DNA from: Winogradskyella vidalii
GTDB lineage: Bacteria > Bacteroidota > Bacteroidia > Flavobacteriales > Flavobacteriaceae
Direction: 5' to 3'
Length of the DNA stretch: 64,000 nt
Assembly (NCBI RefSeq): GCF_013403955.1
Contig: NZ_JABFDG010000001.1
Location: forward strand, 558,001-622,000
A program made the position numbers and the translations under genes. Below are positions 1 to 9,244 of this stretch, one piece after another. How positions within the stretch are numbered: the stretch's first letter is position 1; each line of letters starts with the position of its first letter. The notes below the pieces were generated by a model that saw only the letters and a program-made list of their open reading frames with translations, had not been told where the DNA came from and ran no database searches.

Positions 1-3000
1 TTGTAGTACTGGCCTTGAGTTTAAAAAAGGTTAATGTATTGGCATCACGACCAGCAATAAAATCATCACCGTTACCTGTGGTTCTCATTGAGGTTTTAAA
101 TTCTAGATTGTACGAATCAACATGGTCAGCATCAGCAGCAACTAAGAATCCTTGTCCTGGTGCCATAAGTTGTCCTGAAGCATTAGTAAGGTTAATGATA
201 TTCCAACCGTCGGAGGTATCTCCATCATAACCATAAATACCAGACGTGTCACTTAATAAATCTATATTCATGATACCTGTAGCTACTTCATGTGTTAAAA
301 AGGCTTCAATATCTAGGTACGAAGGGTAAGGGTTGCCTATTAAATTCCAGTCTTCGTAACTAGAACCAGAATATTCAATATTAATATCAATATCTTCCTT
401 ATTAGCAGTACCTGTAAATATAAGTGTAGACGTGTCGTTTGTTGTTGCTCTATAACCTGTTCCTGCTTCTAATATTGTAGTAGCATTAGCTGTGGTGTTA
501 TAGTTTTCATAGTCACCTGTCGTTTTATTAAATATGGCAAATGCTTTCTCAGTAGCATCAGAAGGATTGGTAAGTAAGTTGCTGTTTGCAGTTGCGAATG
601 CTCCAAAAGTCTGACCAGATAGTGGTGGTGTTATTAAATCATTATTTCCATTAGCATTTGTGTCACCTAAACCTAAGTTGCCATTAACGTGGCGCTCATA
701 GTTAATAGTGCCTTCAATAGTCCCATCTAATATTAAGCTAGAATAATTATCTGATACCGATTCTAAAGTTATAGCCTCTGTTACGGTTAACGTCGCTTCG
801 GAACTCACAGTTAAAGCAGCACCAGGATTAACCGTTACTGAGTTAATAGATGAGTCAGATGAAATGGTAGCATTACCAGAATTAATAACAATAGCATCAT
901 TAGCAGTAGCTGTACCATTTGGATTGCTTGGTGACCATGTGCCGTTGAAGGTATAGGTGGTTGCTGTTGCACCGCACTCAGCAGTATGAGACCCTAAATT
1001 ACTAATCGTGTCTTGAGGGTAACCCGTCCACTCACTATCTAAAGTAGGGAATGTACAACTTGCAGGATCAACAGTAATGCCTCCACATATATCAATGTTT
1101 CTTATTAGAGTTTGGTCTTCAGTATTATTTTCTCCATCACTCCATTCACTTCCTGGATCACAACCTATGTTTCCAATAATATCTATAATTACACCATCTT
1201 TTTTTAATACTAAAGCATCATCTCCATTAAAATTACATACACTAGAACTGTATGCGGTACCTTCATATATTGAAGCACTAGAGTTTTCTAAAACGATGAC
1301 CTCACCATTAGCAAGTGTTGCAGGGAATCCTGAACTAAAATCTTCTGTGTTGTTCGGGCTAGAACCACCATTGGCGTATAATTCAATAGAATAATCTGTA
1401 AGGGTTACATCTGCACCTGTACCATTATATATTTCTAAATATTTATTATTGCTTGAGCCTTCAATGTACTCTGAGAAAAATAAATCTGTCGCTCCAACTA
1501 TAGGTTCAGTAATATCAAAAGAACTGCTGTCTACTGTTGCAAATACTCCGTCATCTGCAGTTAATACCAAGCCTGTACTAGCTACAGTGTGTGTGAGTGT
1601 TGCAAATGTAGCAATACCATTTACTGCGGTTGCTGTTACTGGTGTTCCGGTCAATGTTCCTGTAGACGTAATGTCTACATCTAAATTATAATCTGTATCT
1701 AAGTTACCATTGGCATCTACACCAGAAACCGTTACAGCGGGTGACATTGCAATATTAAGTTCAGTATCGGAAGGTTGTTGAGAGAAAATAAGTTCCGTAG
1801 CATCAACCTCAATAGTCATGTTATTTCCAACGATATCTCCTAAGAGGAACGGATCAGCAAGACCAGAACCCATGATATCCGTTGCAAATCCATTAGCGCT
1901 TTCGTCTATTTGTAATTGTATTACACTACCATCTATTATAGATGTTGTGTTTAAGTATAATCCTAATAAAAACTCTAAAGATGAGTTGTCCGCTACTACA
2001 ATTGGACTTCCAAAAGTTAATACAATTTCAGTATCAGTAATAGATGTTGTCGGTGTGTAAGATACAACGTTTCCGTCTAATAGCGTAACCCCTTGTATGT
2101 GGTCTGTCCAATCGGCCGTATTATTTGGTCCTGGAACAAAACGCATCGTAGTAATGTTTGTTGGTTCCGCATCGGTAGTTCCTTGATCTTCTACTTCAAA
2201 TCCAAAAGCATCAAATGAGGTTACACTTGTAGTGTTGCTAGCTGCAGTAATTGTTGCAGTAGCGACTTGAGATGTTGGTTCATACACTTCAGTGTCTGAA
2301 TCATTTGGTGCTACGCCAGCAGCAACTTCTATATCATCTAAGAACCAATTATCACCATTATCTTGTGTCATTACAAAAGCGATATAAATAGTTTGACCAT
2401 CATAAGAACTTAAATCAACTATTTCTTTAAGGTAAGTAGTTCCATACGAAGTTTTGGTTGTAATTGTGTTAAAGGATTCACGGTCAGTTTGTGAAGAAGT
2501 TGATACTCTAATTGAATAATCACTCTCATCTCCATAACCAGAATCTCTTGTGTAGAACGATAATTCAGTATTAGTAATTGATGATAAATCTAAAGCAGGA
2601 GTTACTAACCAGTCTTCGGCAAAACCGCCAGAAACATTTTCGTAGCGTACATAAGCAGCAACAGAACCTGAATATGCTGTTGTGCTAGTAGTCCAATCTT
2701 GTCCAGTTCCAGAATTATTTGTGCCTCTATAAGAAGTCCAGCATGTCGGTGGTACACCGCTTTCAAATCCTTCTGTAAATGGAAATGAAGTTATAGCTGC
2801 ACATGGTGTTGTAAAAATTCCTATAAGTTCTGTAAGATTATAACATGTGTTTATGTCATTATATTCATAGACAGCAAGGTGGTATGTTGTGCCTTGAGAT
2901 AATCCATTAACGTTAAAATCAATAAGGTCGCCACCGATTCCTGGGTTAGAGCTTTCATTGCCATTATACACAGCAAAGTTACCATTACCTAGTTCATCTG

Positions 3001-4381
3001 CGCTTAAATCTCCAAAATTACTATTTGCAGTATAGCTCGTTCCACTAGTAGGGTCTTCATCTACAGCAGAGCCTTCTTTCATTAAAACTAGAACTTTATC
3101 TCCACCACCTCTTGTGAATTCAATAGAAACATCTGTTGCTGTAAGTGATAGCGTTGTAAAAGTAGAAGCTTGTATTGCTGGAGCAGTACAAGCTAATGTC
3201 GCATCATCCGCAACTGCTGCACTCCAAGATGTAGCTTTTCTTGTAAATACTGAAAAATGGTAAGTGTTTCCGTTGGTTAAGCCTGTTACCGTTGCGGAAG
3301 TTCCAGTACCTTTATAAACAGCATATTCGCTACTTCCTACATCTGAACCAGATCCAAACTCTGTATTTGCGGTATAAGCAGAACCATTACCTGTTGGTGT
3401 AAACGTTACTGCAGATATTTCTTTGGCTATGACTAAAATTTCATCAAAACAACTACCATTAGACCATGTTAAATCTACTTCTTCGTTACCTTCACTTGCC
3501 GTAAATGCAGTAACATCTGAAGGTGTAGAACATTCTGTTGTAAAACTACCAGTTAAGGCAGGTGTTAAATAACAGTTGTCAGTAGTATTATATTCATAAA
3601 CAGCAACATGATAAGTTGTTGCTTCAGTTAAGCTAGTAATGCTTACTGAGCTCGTAGCAGATTCAGAGTGTACCACATAATTCCCAGTCCCTATTGGGTC
3701 TCCAGAAGTAAAAGTTGTATTACCTGTGTAAGTAGTTCCAACCTCAGGATCTGTATCAACAGCTGAGCCTTCTTTTACAACGACCAATACTTCATCACCA
3801 GTTCCATCAGCCCAGTTTAAGGTTGCAGATGTCGTACCTAAAGCTGTTGTGCTGTAAGCTGAAGCTTGGGTTATTGGGGCAGTACATGCTGGGGCACCAG
3901 CCGTCCATGTAATGTTGTCTACTGCAACTCGGTCTGCACCACCTCCATTAGATCCTCCAATATTATTGTCTATTCTAATATCAAAGTCACCAGAGACGTT
4001 TATTCCGTAAATTGTAGTTGCTTGAACTGATCCGCTATAAGGAACAGTTCCCAAGCTTGAACCATTAATTAAAACATCTAAATTTCCAGATCCTCCACCA
4101 TACTTTCTTTGAGTTGTAATTGTAATGTCTCCAATACCACCACTAATAGTTCCAGATTGAATGTAAGTGTTAGCTTTGTCATCATTCATAGTAATGGCTC
4201 TACTATCAATTGTTTCGTCTGTGCGGGAGTTTGTTGCTGTCCATGTAGAGCCATCATCTCCTGTCCATGATCTACTTAAGTAAGATCCATTTGAGGATAG
4301 ATCACTAAAGGTTTCAGTACCTTGGGCAAACCCCAAAATAGTCATCATTAAGGCTATTAAAAATAAGTAAACATGTTTCAT
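1..4381 (-). CDS. Giant secreted multidomain protein, T9SS cargo type (5' part, runs off window)
   Basis: The frame is open from an ATG at 4381 to the window edge, about 1460 residues, so the C-terminus is outside. A signal peptide is clear (MKHVYLFLIALMMTILGFAQ). Then come an N-terminal beta-rich domain, three fibronectin-III-like repeats with the recurring phrase KEGSAVD, a choice-of-anchor-J/cleaved-adhesin domain (begins FPFTEGFESGVPPTCW, ends DNWFLDDIEV), a lamin-tail domain (LFFSEYIEGSSNNKYLEIYN), and a module starting YTFNGTWSPSNPNG. That module and the following region (LIGNPYPSYL, APGQGFLVA) are closely matched in the neighbour at 4807-8262. A T9SS sorting domain is expected beyond the edge but is not visible. 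Probably a surface adhesin or exoprotein; no enzyme motif was seen. Confidence 0.85.
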   Translation of the reverse strand, partial: MKHVYLFLIALMMTILGFAQGTETFSDLSSNGSYLSRSWTGDDGSTWTATNSRTDETIDSRAITMNDDKANTYIQSGTISGGIGDITITTQRKYGGGSGNLDVLINGSSLGTVPYSGSVQATTIYGINVSGDFDIRIDNNIGGSNGGGADRVAVDNITWTAGAPACTAPITQASAYSTTALGTTSATLNWADGTGDEVLVVVKEGSAVDTDPEVGTTYTGNTTFTSGDPIGTGNYVVHSESATSSVSITSLTEATTYHVAVYEYNTTDNCYLTPALTGSFTTECSTPSDVTAFTASEGNEEVDLTWSNGSCFDEILVIAKEISAVTFTPTGNGSAYTANTEFGSGSDVGSSEYAVYKGTGTSATVTGLTNGNTYHFSVFTRKATSWSAAVADDATLACTAPAIQASTFTTLSLTATDVSIEFTRGGGDKVLVLMKEGSAVDEDPTSGTSYTANSNFGDLSADELGNGNFAVYNGNESSNPGIGGDLIDFNVNGLSQGTTYHLAVYEYNDINTCYNLTELIGIFTTPCAAITSFPFTEGFESGVPPTCWTSYRGTNNSGTGQDWTTSTTAYSGSVAAYVRYENVSGGFAEDWLVTPALDLSSITNTELSFYTRDSGYGDESDYSIRVSTSSQTDRESFNTITTKTSYGTTYLKEIVDLSSYDGQTIYIAFVMTQDNGDNWFLDDIEVAAGVAPNDSDTEVYEPTSQVATATITAASNTTSVTSFDAFGFEVEDQGTTDAEPTNITTMRFVPGPNNTADWTDHIQGVTLLDGNVVSYTPTTSITDTEIVLTFGSPIVVADNSSLEFLLGLYLNTTSIIDGSVIQLQIDESANGFATDIMGSGLADPFLLGDIVGNNMTIEVDATELIFSQQPSDTELNIAMSPAVTVSGVDANGNLDTDYNLDVDITSTGTLTGTPVTATAVNGIATFATLTHTVASTGLVLTADDGVFATVDSSSFDITEPIVGATDLFFSEYIEGSSNNKYLEIYNGTGADVTLTDYSIELYANGGSSPNNTEDFSSGFPATLANGEVIVLENSSASIYEGTAYSSSVCNFNGDDALVLKKDGVIIDIIGNIGCDPGSEWSDGENNTEDQTLIRNIDICGGITVDPASCTFPTLDSEWTGYPQDTISNLGSHTAECGATATTYTFNGTWSPSNPNGTATANDAIVINSGNATISSDSSINSVTVNPGAALTVSSEATLTVTEAITLESVSDNYSSLILDGTIEGTINYERHVNGNLGLGDTNANGNNDLITPPLSGQTFGAFATANSNLLTNPSDATEKAFAIFNKTTGDYENYNTTANATTILEAGTGYRATTNDTSTLIFTGTANKEDIDINIEYSGSSYEDWNLIGNPYPSYLDIEAFLTHEVATGIMNIDLLSDTSGIYGYDGDTSDGWNIINLTNASGQLMAPGQGFLVAADADHVDSYNLEFKTSMRTTGNGDDFIAGRDANTLTFFKLKASTT

Positions 4382-4538
4382 GCGTAATAGAGGGGTTTTT
4401 TTTAATAAAGCCTAGGTAATGCACCTGCATCTAATGGATTTAGGTGTATTCTTTTTAATAGACAATTATTAAAATAGATTATTAATTAATAACATATATA
4501 TTAATAGTGCTCTATTGAGCGCTAATTATTAGGGATAG

Positions 4539-4587
4539 CAAATATAGAATTAGTTGCTATGGTGAAGTGTTATATATATTAACAAAT
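4539..4587 (-). promoter_or_regulatory. Putative promoter of the left giant secreted protein
   Basis: On the minus strand 4546-4539 reads TATATTTG, matching the Bacteroidetes -7 consensus TAnnTTTG. The plus-strand 9-mer TTAACAAAT lies at 4579-4587. The same two 9-mers, CAAATATAG and TTAACAAAT, occur at exactly the same 40-nt offset upstream of the paralogous gene (8426 and 8466). No canonical -33 TTG at the usual spacing was found, so the upstream block may be an activator site. Confidence 0.5.
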
Positions 4588-4754
4588 TATTACGGTTTTG
4601 TTAGGGATATTACGAGGAATTTATAAGGGTGTGATTAAGTAGTTGGAGATTAGTTTTTTAGCTGTTTGGTGTTACTTGGAGCTGCTTTTCTAAGTGTTTG
4701 CCTATGTTAATAAGTTCTTAATATTAGGTTTGTATTTTAAGTTTTTTTGTAAAA

Positions 4755-4786
4755 AAAAAAGCGCATCGGTTAAGATGCGCTTTTTT
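4755..4786 (-). terminator. Intrinsic terminator, T-tract on both strands
   Basis: GCGCATC at 4761-4767 pairs with GATGCGC at 4774-4780 (loop GGTTAA). The stem is extended by A-run/T-run pairing on both sides. It lies 20 bp beyond the stop codon of the minus-strand gene at 4807-8262 and could work in both directions. Confidence 0.9.
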
Positions 4787-4806
4787 ATTTTTTATAAGAT
4801 TTTCAA

Positions 4807-7800
4807 TCATCTTAAAATCACTTTCTGTGTTTTTTGTTGTGAACCATCTGTTAAGGTTACTACATAAACGCCATCTTGCAAATCAGAAGCATCAATTTCA
4901 TTTATTAAGTTGCGGCTTTCTAAAGTTGTATTAGAAACCAAACGCCCTTGGATGTCATAGATTTTAGCTGTAGCGCCTTCATTAATGATACCTTGTATAA
5001 TAACTGTTTTAGGTGATTGCTGTGTGTGAATTTTAATACTGTTAAAATCTTCATCACCAACCGATAAGGTACTGTTTTCAGAAACACGCAAGTAGAAACG
5101 ACCTGTACCACTTAAATTGTTGCTTGGTGTAATTACATAATCACTTGCAGATATTAAGGTGGTGGTGTTTGTTAAGTTATCATCTAAATAAACCTCTACA
5201 GAACTCGGCAACTCCATTTCTGTAATAGAAAAAGTTAATTGTTCGCCAGCGTTAGCATTGACGCCCAATGGAATGACAACATCCATCATATCTGTAATAC
5301 TTAGCGACTGTAATGCTAATGGTAAACCAAAACCGTTTTCATCTTCAACTAATTCTGAGTAAAGAGCAAAACTAGGAGCTGCATCACCTAATATTTTACC
5401 GTCATAACCGTGGTCTAAGTCTTCACTAGACTGTTCGTTAAAATAAAACTGAGTACTATAGTTTTTAGTTGCCGTATTAGCGCTAAGCTTAAAGAACGTT
5501 AATGAGTTGGCATTACGTCCCGGAATAAAATCATCTGAGTTTCCGGTTGTCGTCATAGAATTATTGAACCTAATGTCATATGGTGGTAGTGCATTAATAG
5601 TAAGGGGTGGAAAAGTTAATACTTTAGTAAGAGACTCCTCAATAGCAATTAAAAATCCTTGACCTGGAGCCATAAGTCTATCTGTGCCTTCTAAATTTGC
5701 AAGTGTAATCATATCCCAACCATTTGAAGAATCCCCGTCATACCCATAAATACCTGACCCTGAATCAAGCAATTCCATGTTTGAGAAGCCTATTGTTCCA
5801 GATTCTCCATTTAGAAAATCAGAAATACTTATATAAGAGGGGTATGGATTACCAATGAGGTTCCAGTCTCTGTGAGGTGTTGTTAAGTCTTCGTAGCTAA
5901 CAGTCACATCAACTGTTTCTGCTGGCATAGTTCCAGTAAACGTCAGTGTAGTGCCACTATCTGTCGCGGCTCTATAACCTGTACCACTTGTTAAGGTTGG
6001 ATTATCAGCATCAGTGTAGTTTACATATTCTCCCGTAGCTTTGTCAAAAGGAGCAAAAGCATAGGTTGTTGGGCTTGTTGCACCATTATCCAATAAATCG
6101 CCTATATTTGTGTCTGAGCTTAAAAAGTCAGACCAAGTTTCTCCAGCCAATGGTGCTGAGATAAGGTCATTACCGTTGGTATTAGAATTTACGTAACGCT
6201 TGTATTTAATATCGCCGCCTGTTATGGTAGCACCATCACCGTTATATATTAAGCTTGAATAACTATTAGAGGCAGATTCTAAAGTCACGCCTCCATCTAC
6301 AGTTAAAATAGCACCACTATTAATAATTAAACCTGCACCCGGACTTACCGTAACCGTATTAATAGACGTACTAACTGTTATGGTAGCATCACCAGAAGTC
6401 ACCTCAATTGCATCACTGATGGTGGACAGGCCATTTGGGTCACTTGGAGACCATGTACCGTTAAAAGTATATATAGTTGTTAATGTAGTTGCGCTAGCTT
6501 CAGGTATAGTAATATCTGTTTTGTAATCTATAAAACTCCCTGGTGCGTTTGTATATGGATAAATTTTAAAATTATATTCTGTACCACTTGTTAACCCTGT
6601 AACATTATAGGTTTGAATTCCTGAAGCAGAAGCAGTCAAGTATATTCTTGCATTAGGAAAATTCCAAGACGCAAAATTTAAAGGGTCTCCCACTGTTCCA
6701 TCTACTGGTGAGTAAAAAGTATTTAGATTTTTTTTGCCGACAATTAAAAATCCATCTGCAGGTTGCGCACCATGATTAACATTCCAAGTTAAATCAATCT
6801 CTGAATCTGAAACTACAGTAGCAGTAAAATCTATAACATGATTTGTTGGTTCTTGTTTTGGGTTTACGGTTAATACACCAGCTTTATAGGTGCTACCATC
6901 CCAAAAATTACCATCGGAACCATCAGTTGTAATACCGCCATAAGCAAAATCACCACCTTCAACCGAAAAACGACTTACATAATAATAAGTGCCTGGTGTT
7001 TCAATTGTGGTTCCAATTTCTGTTTCATAGGTATATGTACCAACACCTGTAGCTGTATAGCTTTGGTAAGTTGCTTCTTTCCATGTCCACAATGCTGCAT
7101 CTGCAAAATCAGAAGTAGTTGTTGGGATTGTTGTACTGTAGCCAATCCATGCGCCAATATCCGAATTCGGACCTGCCGTGTCGGTTATATTTGTTTGACT
7201 AATTTCAGAAGAAACGTTGAATGTAGCACCTTGGTATATATTGCCATTATCAGGAGATTCTATGTTACAATAATCAACTAAAATTGGAGTGCTTGCATTA
7301 ATTTTTAAAGACCCTGTGGCAGTAGTGTTAGCAGAGGTTACGCCAAAATGAGTTTCGTTAACAGGATTTTCCCAAATCATGTCTCTTGCTCCAGCAGCAA
7401 CATAATAAGTTCCTGCAGCGAGACCTGATAACCAATCTTCTCGGTCAATAGCGCCTAAAGACCCTGTTCCTCCATCATCATCATATTGAAGTAAGTTGCC
7501 ATAGGCGTCATAAATACCAATTTCTGTATCAAATCCACTAGGTGAAGACCCTTCAGTGTCTACTATTAATCTTGAGCAAAGACCATCGTAAATTACTTCT
7601 ACCCATATGATAGGGTCTTCAGATGCATCGTAATCACTTACAGTATGAGTGTCAACATCGCCACAGCCTTCAATAGTTAATGTTGCTACGGTTGTTGGAA
7701 TTGAAGTTGTACTAGTGTCTAAATTCACCTCCAATTCACCAGACTCATTAGTTGTACCATCCCAAATACCACCAACTCCACCATAGAAATATGGAAGTGC

Positions 7801-8262
7801 ATCTACTCTAAAACGACTTACATAATAATAATTCCCTGGATTTAAACCGATATCTGTACCTATGTCAGCAGTATATTCGTCGTTATTTCCAGTTGCTAGA
7901 GGATTAAATGTAGCTGTAACCCATGTCCATTCATTGAAATCACCAACATTAATATCATTAATTTTTATATAACCGATTTCTGCTTCCAATAGTGGTACTT
8001 CTGTTGGCGAAATATCTGTTGCACCTGCGATGTATACTTCTGCAGAAACATTGAAAGCACTTCCTTCTGTAATTGTGCCGTTGGAGATAGTTATGTCACA
8101 ATAAGTAATTTGATCACTAAATGTGTTATTAGCTGAATTCTCATTAGAAACCAAATAGTCTTCTGTCCCATCATATGGTGCAGTATTAGGGGTTTCTGTA
8201 GTAAACCCAAAACCAGAGTATCCTATTAGTAGAGATACCAAAAATGCGTAAAAGTTTTTCAT
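4807..8262 (-). CDS. Giant secreted protein with T9SS type A C-terminal sorting domain
   Basis: 1151 residues. A signal peptide covers about residues 1-21. Two related beta-rich modules follow, each starting YC(D/N)I and each containing the phrase YYYVSRF. They flank a pre-peptidase-C-like domain (around DTEIGIYDAYGNLLQYDDDGG). A fibronectin-III domain near EIDLTWNVNHG comes next, then a module starting YTFNGTWSPSDPNG. The last ~75 residues (VIIQGIINEGATAKIYDIQG to the terminal KTQKVILR) form a typical T9SS type A sorting domain, so the protein is expected to be exported and surface-anchored or released. The 3' half is clearly paralogous to the gene at 1-4381. No catalytic motif was recognised; adhesin or binding protein is the best guess. 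Confidence 0.92.
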   Translation of the reverse strand: MKNFYAFLVSLLIGYSGFGFTTETPNTAPYDGTEDYLVSNENSANNTFSDQITYCDITISNGTITEGSAFNVSAEVYIAGATDISPTEVPLLEAEIGYIKINDINVGDFNEWTWVTATFNPLATGNNDEYTADIGTDIGLNPGNYYYVSRFRVDALPYFYGGVGGIWDGTTNESGELEVNLDTSTTSIPTTVATLTIEGCGDVDTHTVSDYDASEDPIIWVEVIYDGLCSRLIVDTEGSSPSGFDTEIGIYDAYGNLLQYDDDGGTGSLGAIDREDWLSGLAAGTYYVAAGARDMIWENPVNETHFGVTSANTTATGSLKINASTPILVDYCNIESPDNGNIYQGATFNVSSEISQTNITDTAGPNSDIGAWIGYSTTIPTTTSDFADAALWTWKEATYQSYTATGVGTYTYETEIGTTIETPGTYYYVSRFSVEGGDFAYGGITTDGSDGNFWDGSTYKAGVLTVNPKQEPTNHVIDFTATVVSDSEIDLTWNVNHGAQPADGFLIVGKKNLNTFYSPVDGTVGDPLNFASWNFPNARIYLTASASGIQTYNVTGLTSGTEYNFKIYPYTNAPGSFIDYKTDITIPEASATTLTTIYTFNGTWSPSDPNGLSTISDAIEVTSGDATITVSTSINTVTVSPGAGLIINSGAILTVDGGVTLESASNSYSSLIYNGDGATITGGDIKYKRYVNSNTNGNDLISAPLAGETWSDFLSSDTNIGDLLDNGATSPTTYAFAPFDKATGEYVNYTDADNPTLTSGTGYRAATDSGTTLTFTGTMPAETVDVTVSYEDLTTPHRDWNLIGNPYPSYISISDFLNGESGTIGFSNMELLDSGSGIYGYDGDSSNGWDMITLANLEGTDRLMAPGQGFLIAIEESLTKVLTFPPLTINALPPYDIRFNNSMTTTGNSDDFIPGRNANSLTFFKLSANTATKNYSTQFYFNEQSSEDLDHGYDGKILGDAAPSFALYSELVEDENGFGLPLALQSLSITDMMDVVIPLGVNANAGEQLTFSITEMELPSSVEVYLDDNLTNTTTLISASDYVITPSNNLSGTGRFYLRVSENSTLSVGDEDFNSIKIHTQQSPKTVIIQGIINEGATAKIYDIQGRLVSNTTLESRNLINEIDASDLQDGVYVVTLTDGSQQKTQKVILR

Positions 8263-9085
8263 AATGTAAAATTAACTTAGTTAAAGCTTAGCTTTTGTAT
8301 TAAAATTAAGATATGCCTTAATATAAGAAATACCCTAGGTTTGTCAACTCTTTATCTGTTTAAAGAACATACCTTATGCTGCTAATTTGTTGAAATTAGG
8401 CTAAGTGTGTCATATTGAGTGCGGTCAAATATAGTAAAAGTTCGTATTTAACCTACTATTTTCTTTTAACAAATCTTTGAAATTGTTTTTTTTACCGATG
8501 TAAATAGGTGACGATTATAATTTTTAAGCTCTTATTTTATAGTGTATAATGTTGATTGTAGTTTTGTTGTTTAGTGTTTGCAGTTTTTTAAGCGAACGAA
8601 AGGATTACATGTGATTAGCTTAGATGTGAGAAGGGGGGTATTTAAAAGGTGTATTTGTTGTGCTTTTAATTAGTGGTTTCATGTAAATCATGTTATGGTG
8701 TTGAAAGTTGTTGCTGTGTTTATAGTGTAATAGCTCTATTAAATTACTTGAAAATATTTTAAAAATTAGGTGAGGGTTCGGCTTTATCTTGTCAAGATAT
8801 AATTAAATGTTTGAAGTTCTGTAATATCTAGCGGTTATTAATTAATAGGGGACAATTCATTAAAAAAAAACAAATATTCTAATAGTGATAGGTTCAATAT
8901 AGATGATTCACGGCTAAGTTAAAGGAGGAGGTGTAAATAGTCATTATAATGACGTATTAAGTGCAGTTAAAAAATCTAATATCCTAAATTTGAGGTCATT
9001 TCGATGATGTGCCTTTAGCTATTATATTTTTAGACAGCTTATTTAAATTTGAGGTTGAAAGTCGTAATTTAGTGTAGAGTTTTAA
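8263..9085. other. Long non-coding gap upstream of the sulfate operon
   Basis: About 820 bp with no convincing gene on either strand. The left part is the leader and promoter of the 4807-8262 gene. A near-perfect ribosome-binding sequence, AAAGGAGGAGGTG, lies at 8921-8933 but is followed only by stop codons, perhaps a relic of a lost gene. Confidence 0.6.
8426..8474 (-). promoter_or_regulatory. Putative promoter of the 4807-8262 gene
   Basis: TATATTTG on the minus strand (8433-8426) matches the -7 consensus, and TTAACAAAT (plus strand) lies at 8466-8474. Both blocks and their 40-nt offset are identical to those upstream of the left paralogue. An ATTGAG(C/T)GC block just inside the transcript is also shared (8414-8422 here). 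Distance to the start codon is about 164 nt, against 158 nt in the paralogue. Confidence 0.5.
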
Positions 9086-9115
9086 TTGCTTAGTGTTAAG
9101 AATTAAGTATTTTTG
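9086..9115 (+). promoter_or_regulatory. Promoter of the DUF2061-cysCDN operon
   Basis: TTG at 9086-9088, a 19-nt spacer, then TATTTTTG at 9108-9115: a full match to the TTG-N19-TAnnTTTG Bacteroidetes promoter. Transcription would start near 9122, giving a leader of about 100 nt. Confidence 0.65.
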
Positions 9116-9132
9116 CTCACTTAGCAAATAAA

Positions 9133-9185
9133 TGAACAAACCATTTAAGTTATAATATAAATTTAATTGTGGTGTCGTTTGTTCA
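9133..9185 (+). promoter_or_regulatory. Leader stem upstream of the sulfate operon
   Basis: TGAACAAAC (9133-9141) and GTTTGTTCA (9177-9185) form a perfect 9-bp inverted repeat with a 35-nt AT-rich loop. It lies wholly within the predicted leader and ends 19 nt before the ribosome-binding site. Regulatory function is inferred only; it does not match a riboswitch class I know. Confidence 0.4.
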
Positions 9186-9204
9186 GTGGTCTAAAAATAA
9201 AGGT

Positions 9205-9244
9205 AAAGGAGAATGTTTTAATGGACTTAAGATTTGAAATTTAG
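9205..9244 (+). promoter_or_regulatory. Ribosome-binding site and 7-codon ORF (MDLRFEI) overlapping the DUF2061 start
   Basis: AAAGGAG at 9205-9211 is 9 nt before an ATG at 9221. That ATG opens MDLRFEI and stops at 9242-9244, out of frame with and overlapping the TTG start at 9234 of the next gene. The site is a good match to the ribosome for the ATG but too far (22 nt) from the TTG. This may be a coupled leader peptide, a frameshift, or a base error. Confidence 0.5.

Larger units (their letters stand above)
4382..4806. other. Intergenic region between the two giant paralogues
   Basis: No gene seen. It holds the terminator of the 4807-8262 gene at 4755-4786 and the putative promoter and roughly 150-nt leader of the 1-4381 gene. 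A palindromic CCTAGGT at 4411-4417 also occurs upstream of the paralogue at 8334-8340. Confidence 0.6.

Noticed and set aside
15-2060. Plus-strand ORFs in the left region
   Set aside because: They are antisense to a continuous minus-strand secreted protein with clear domains; their translations show no family features.
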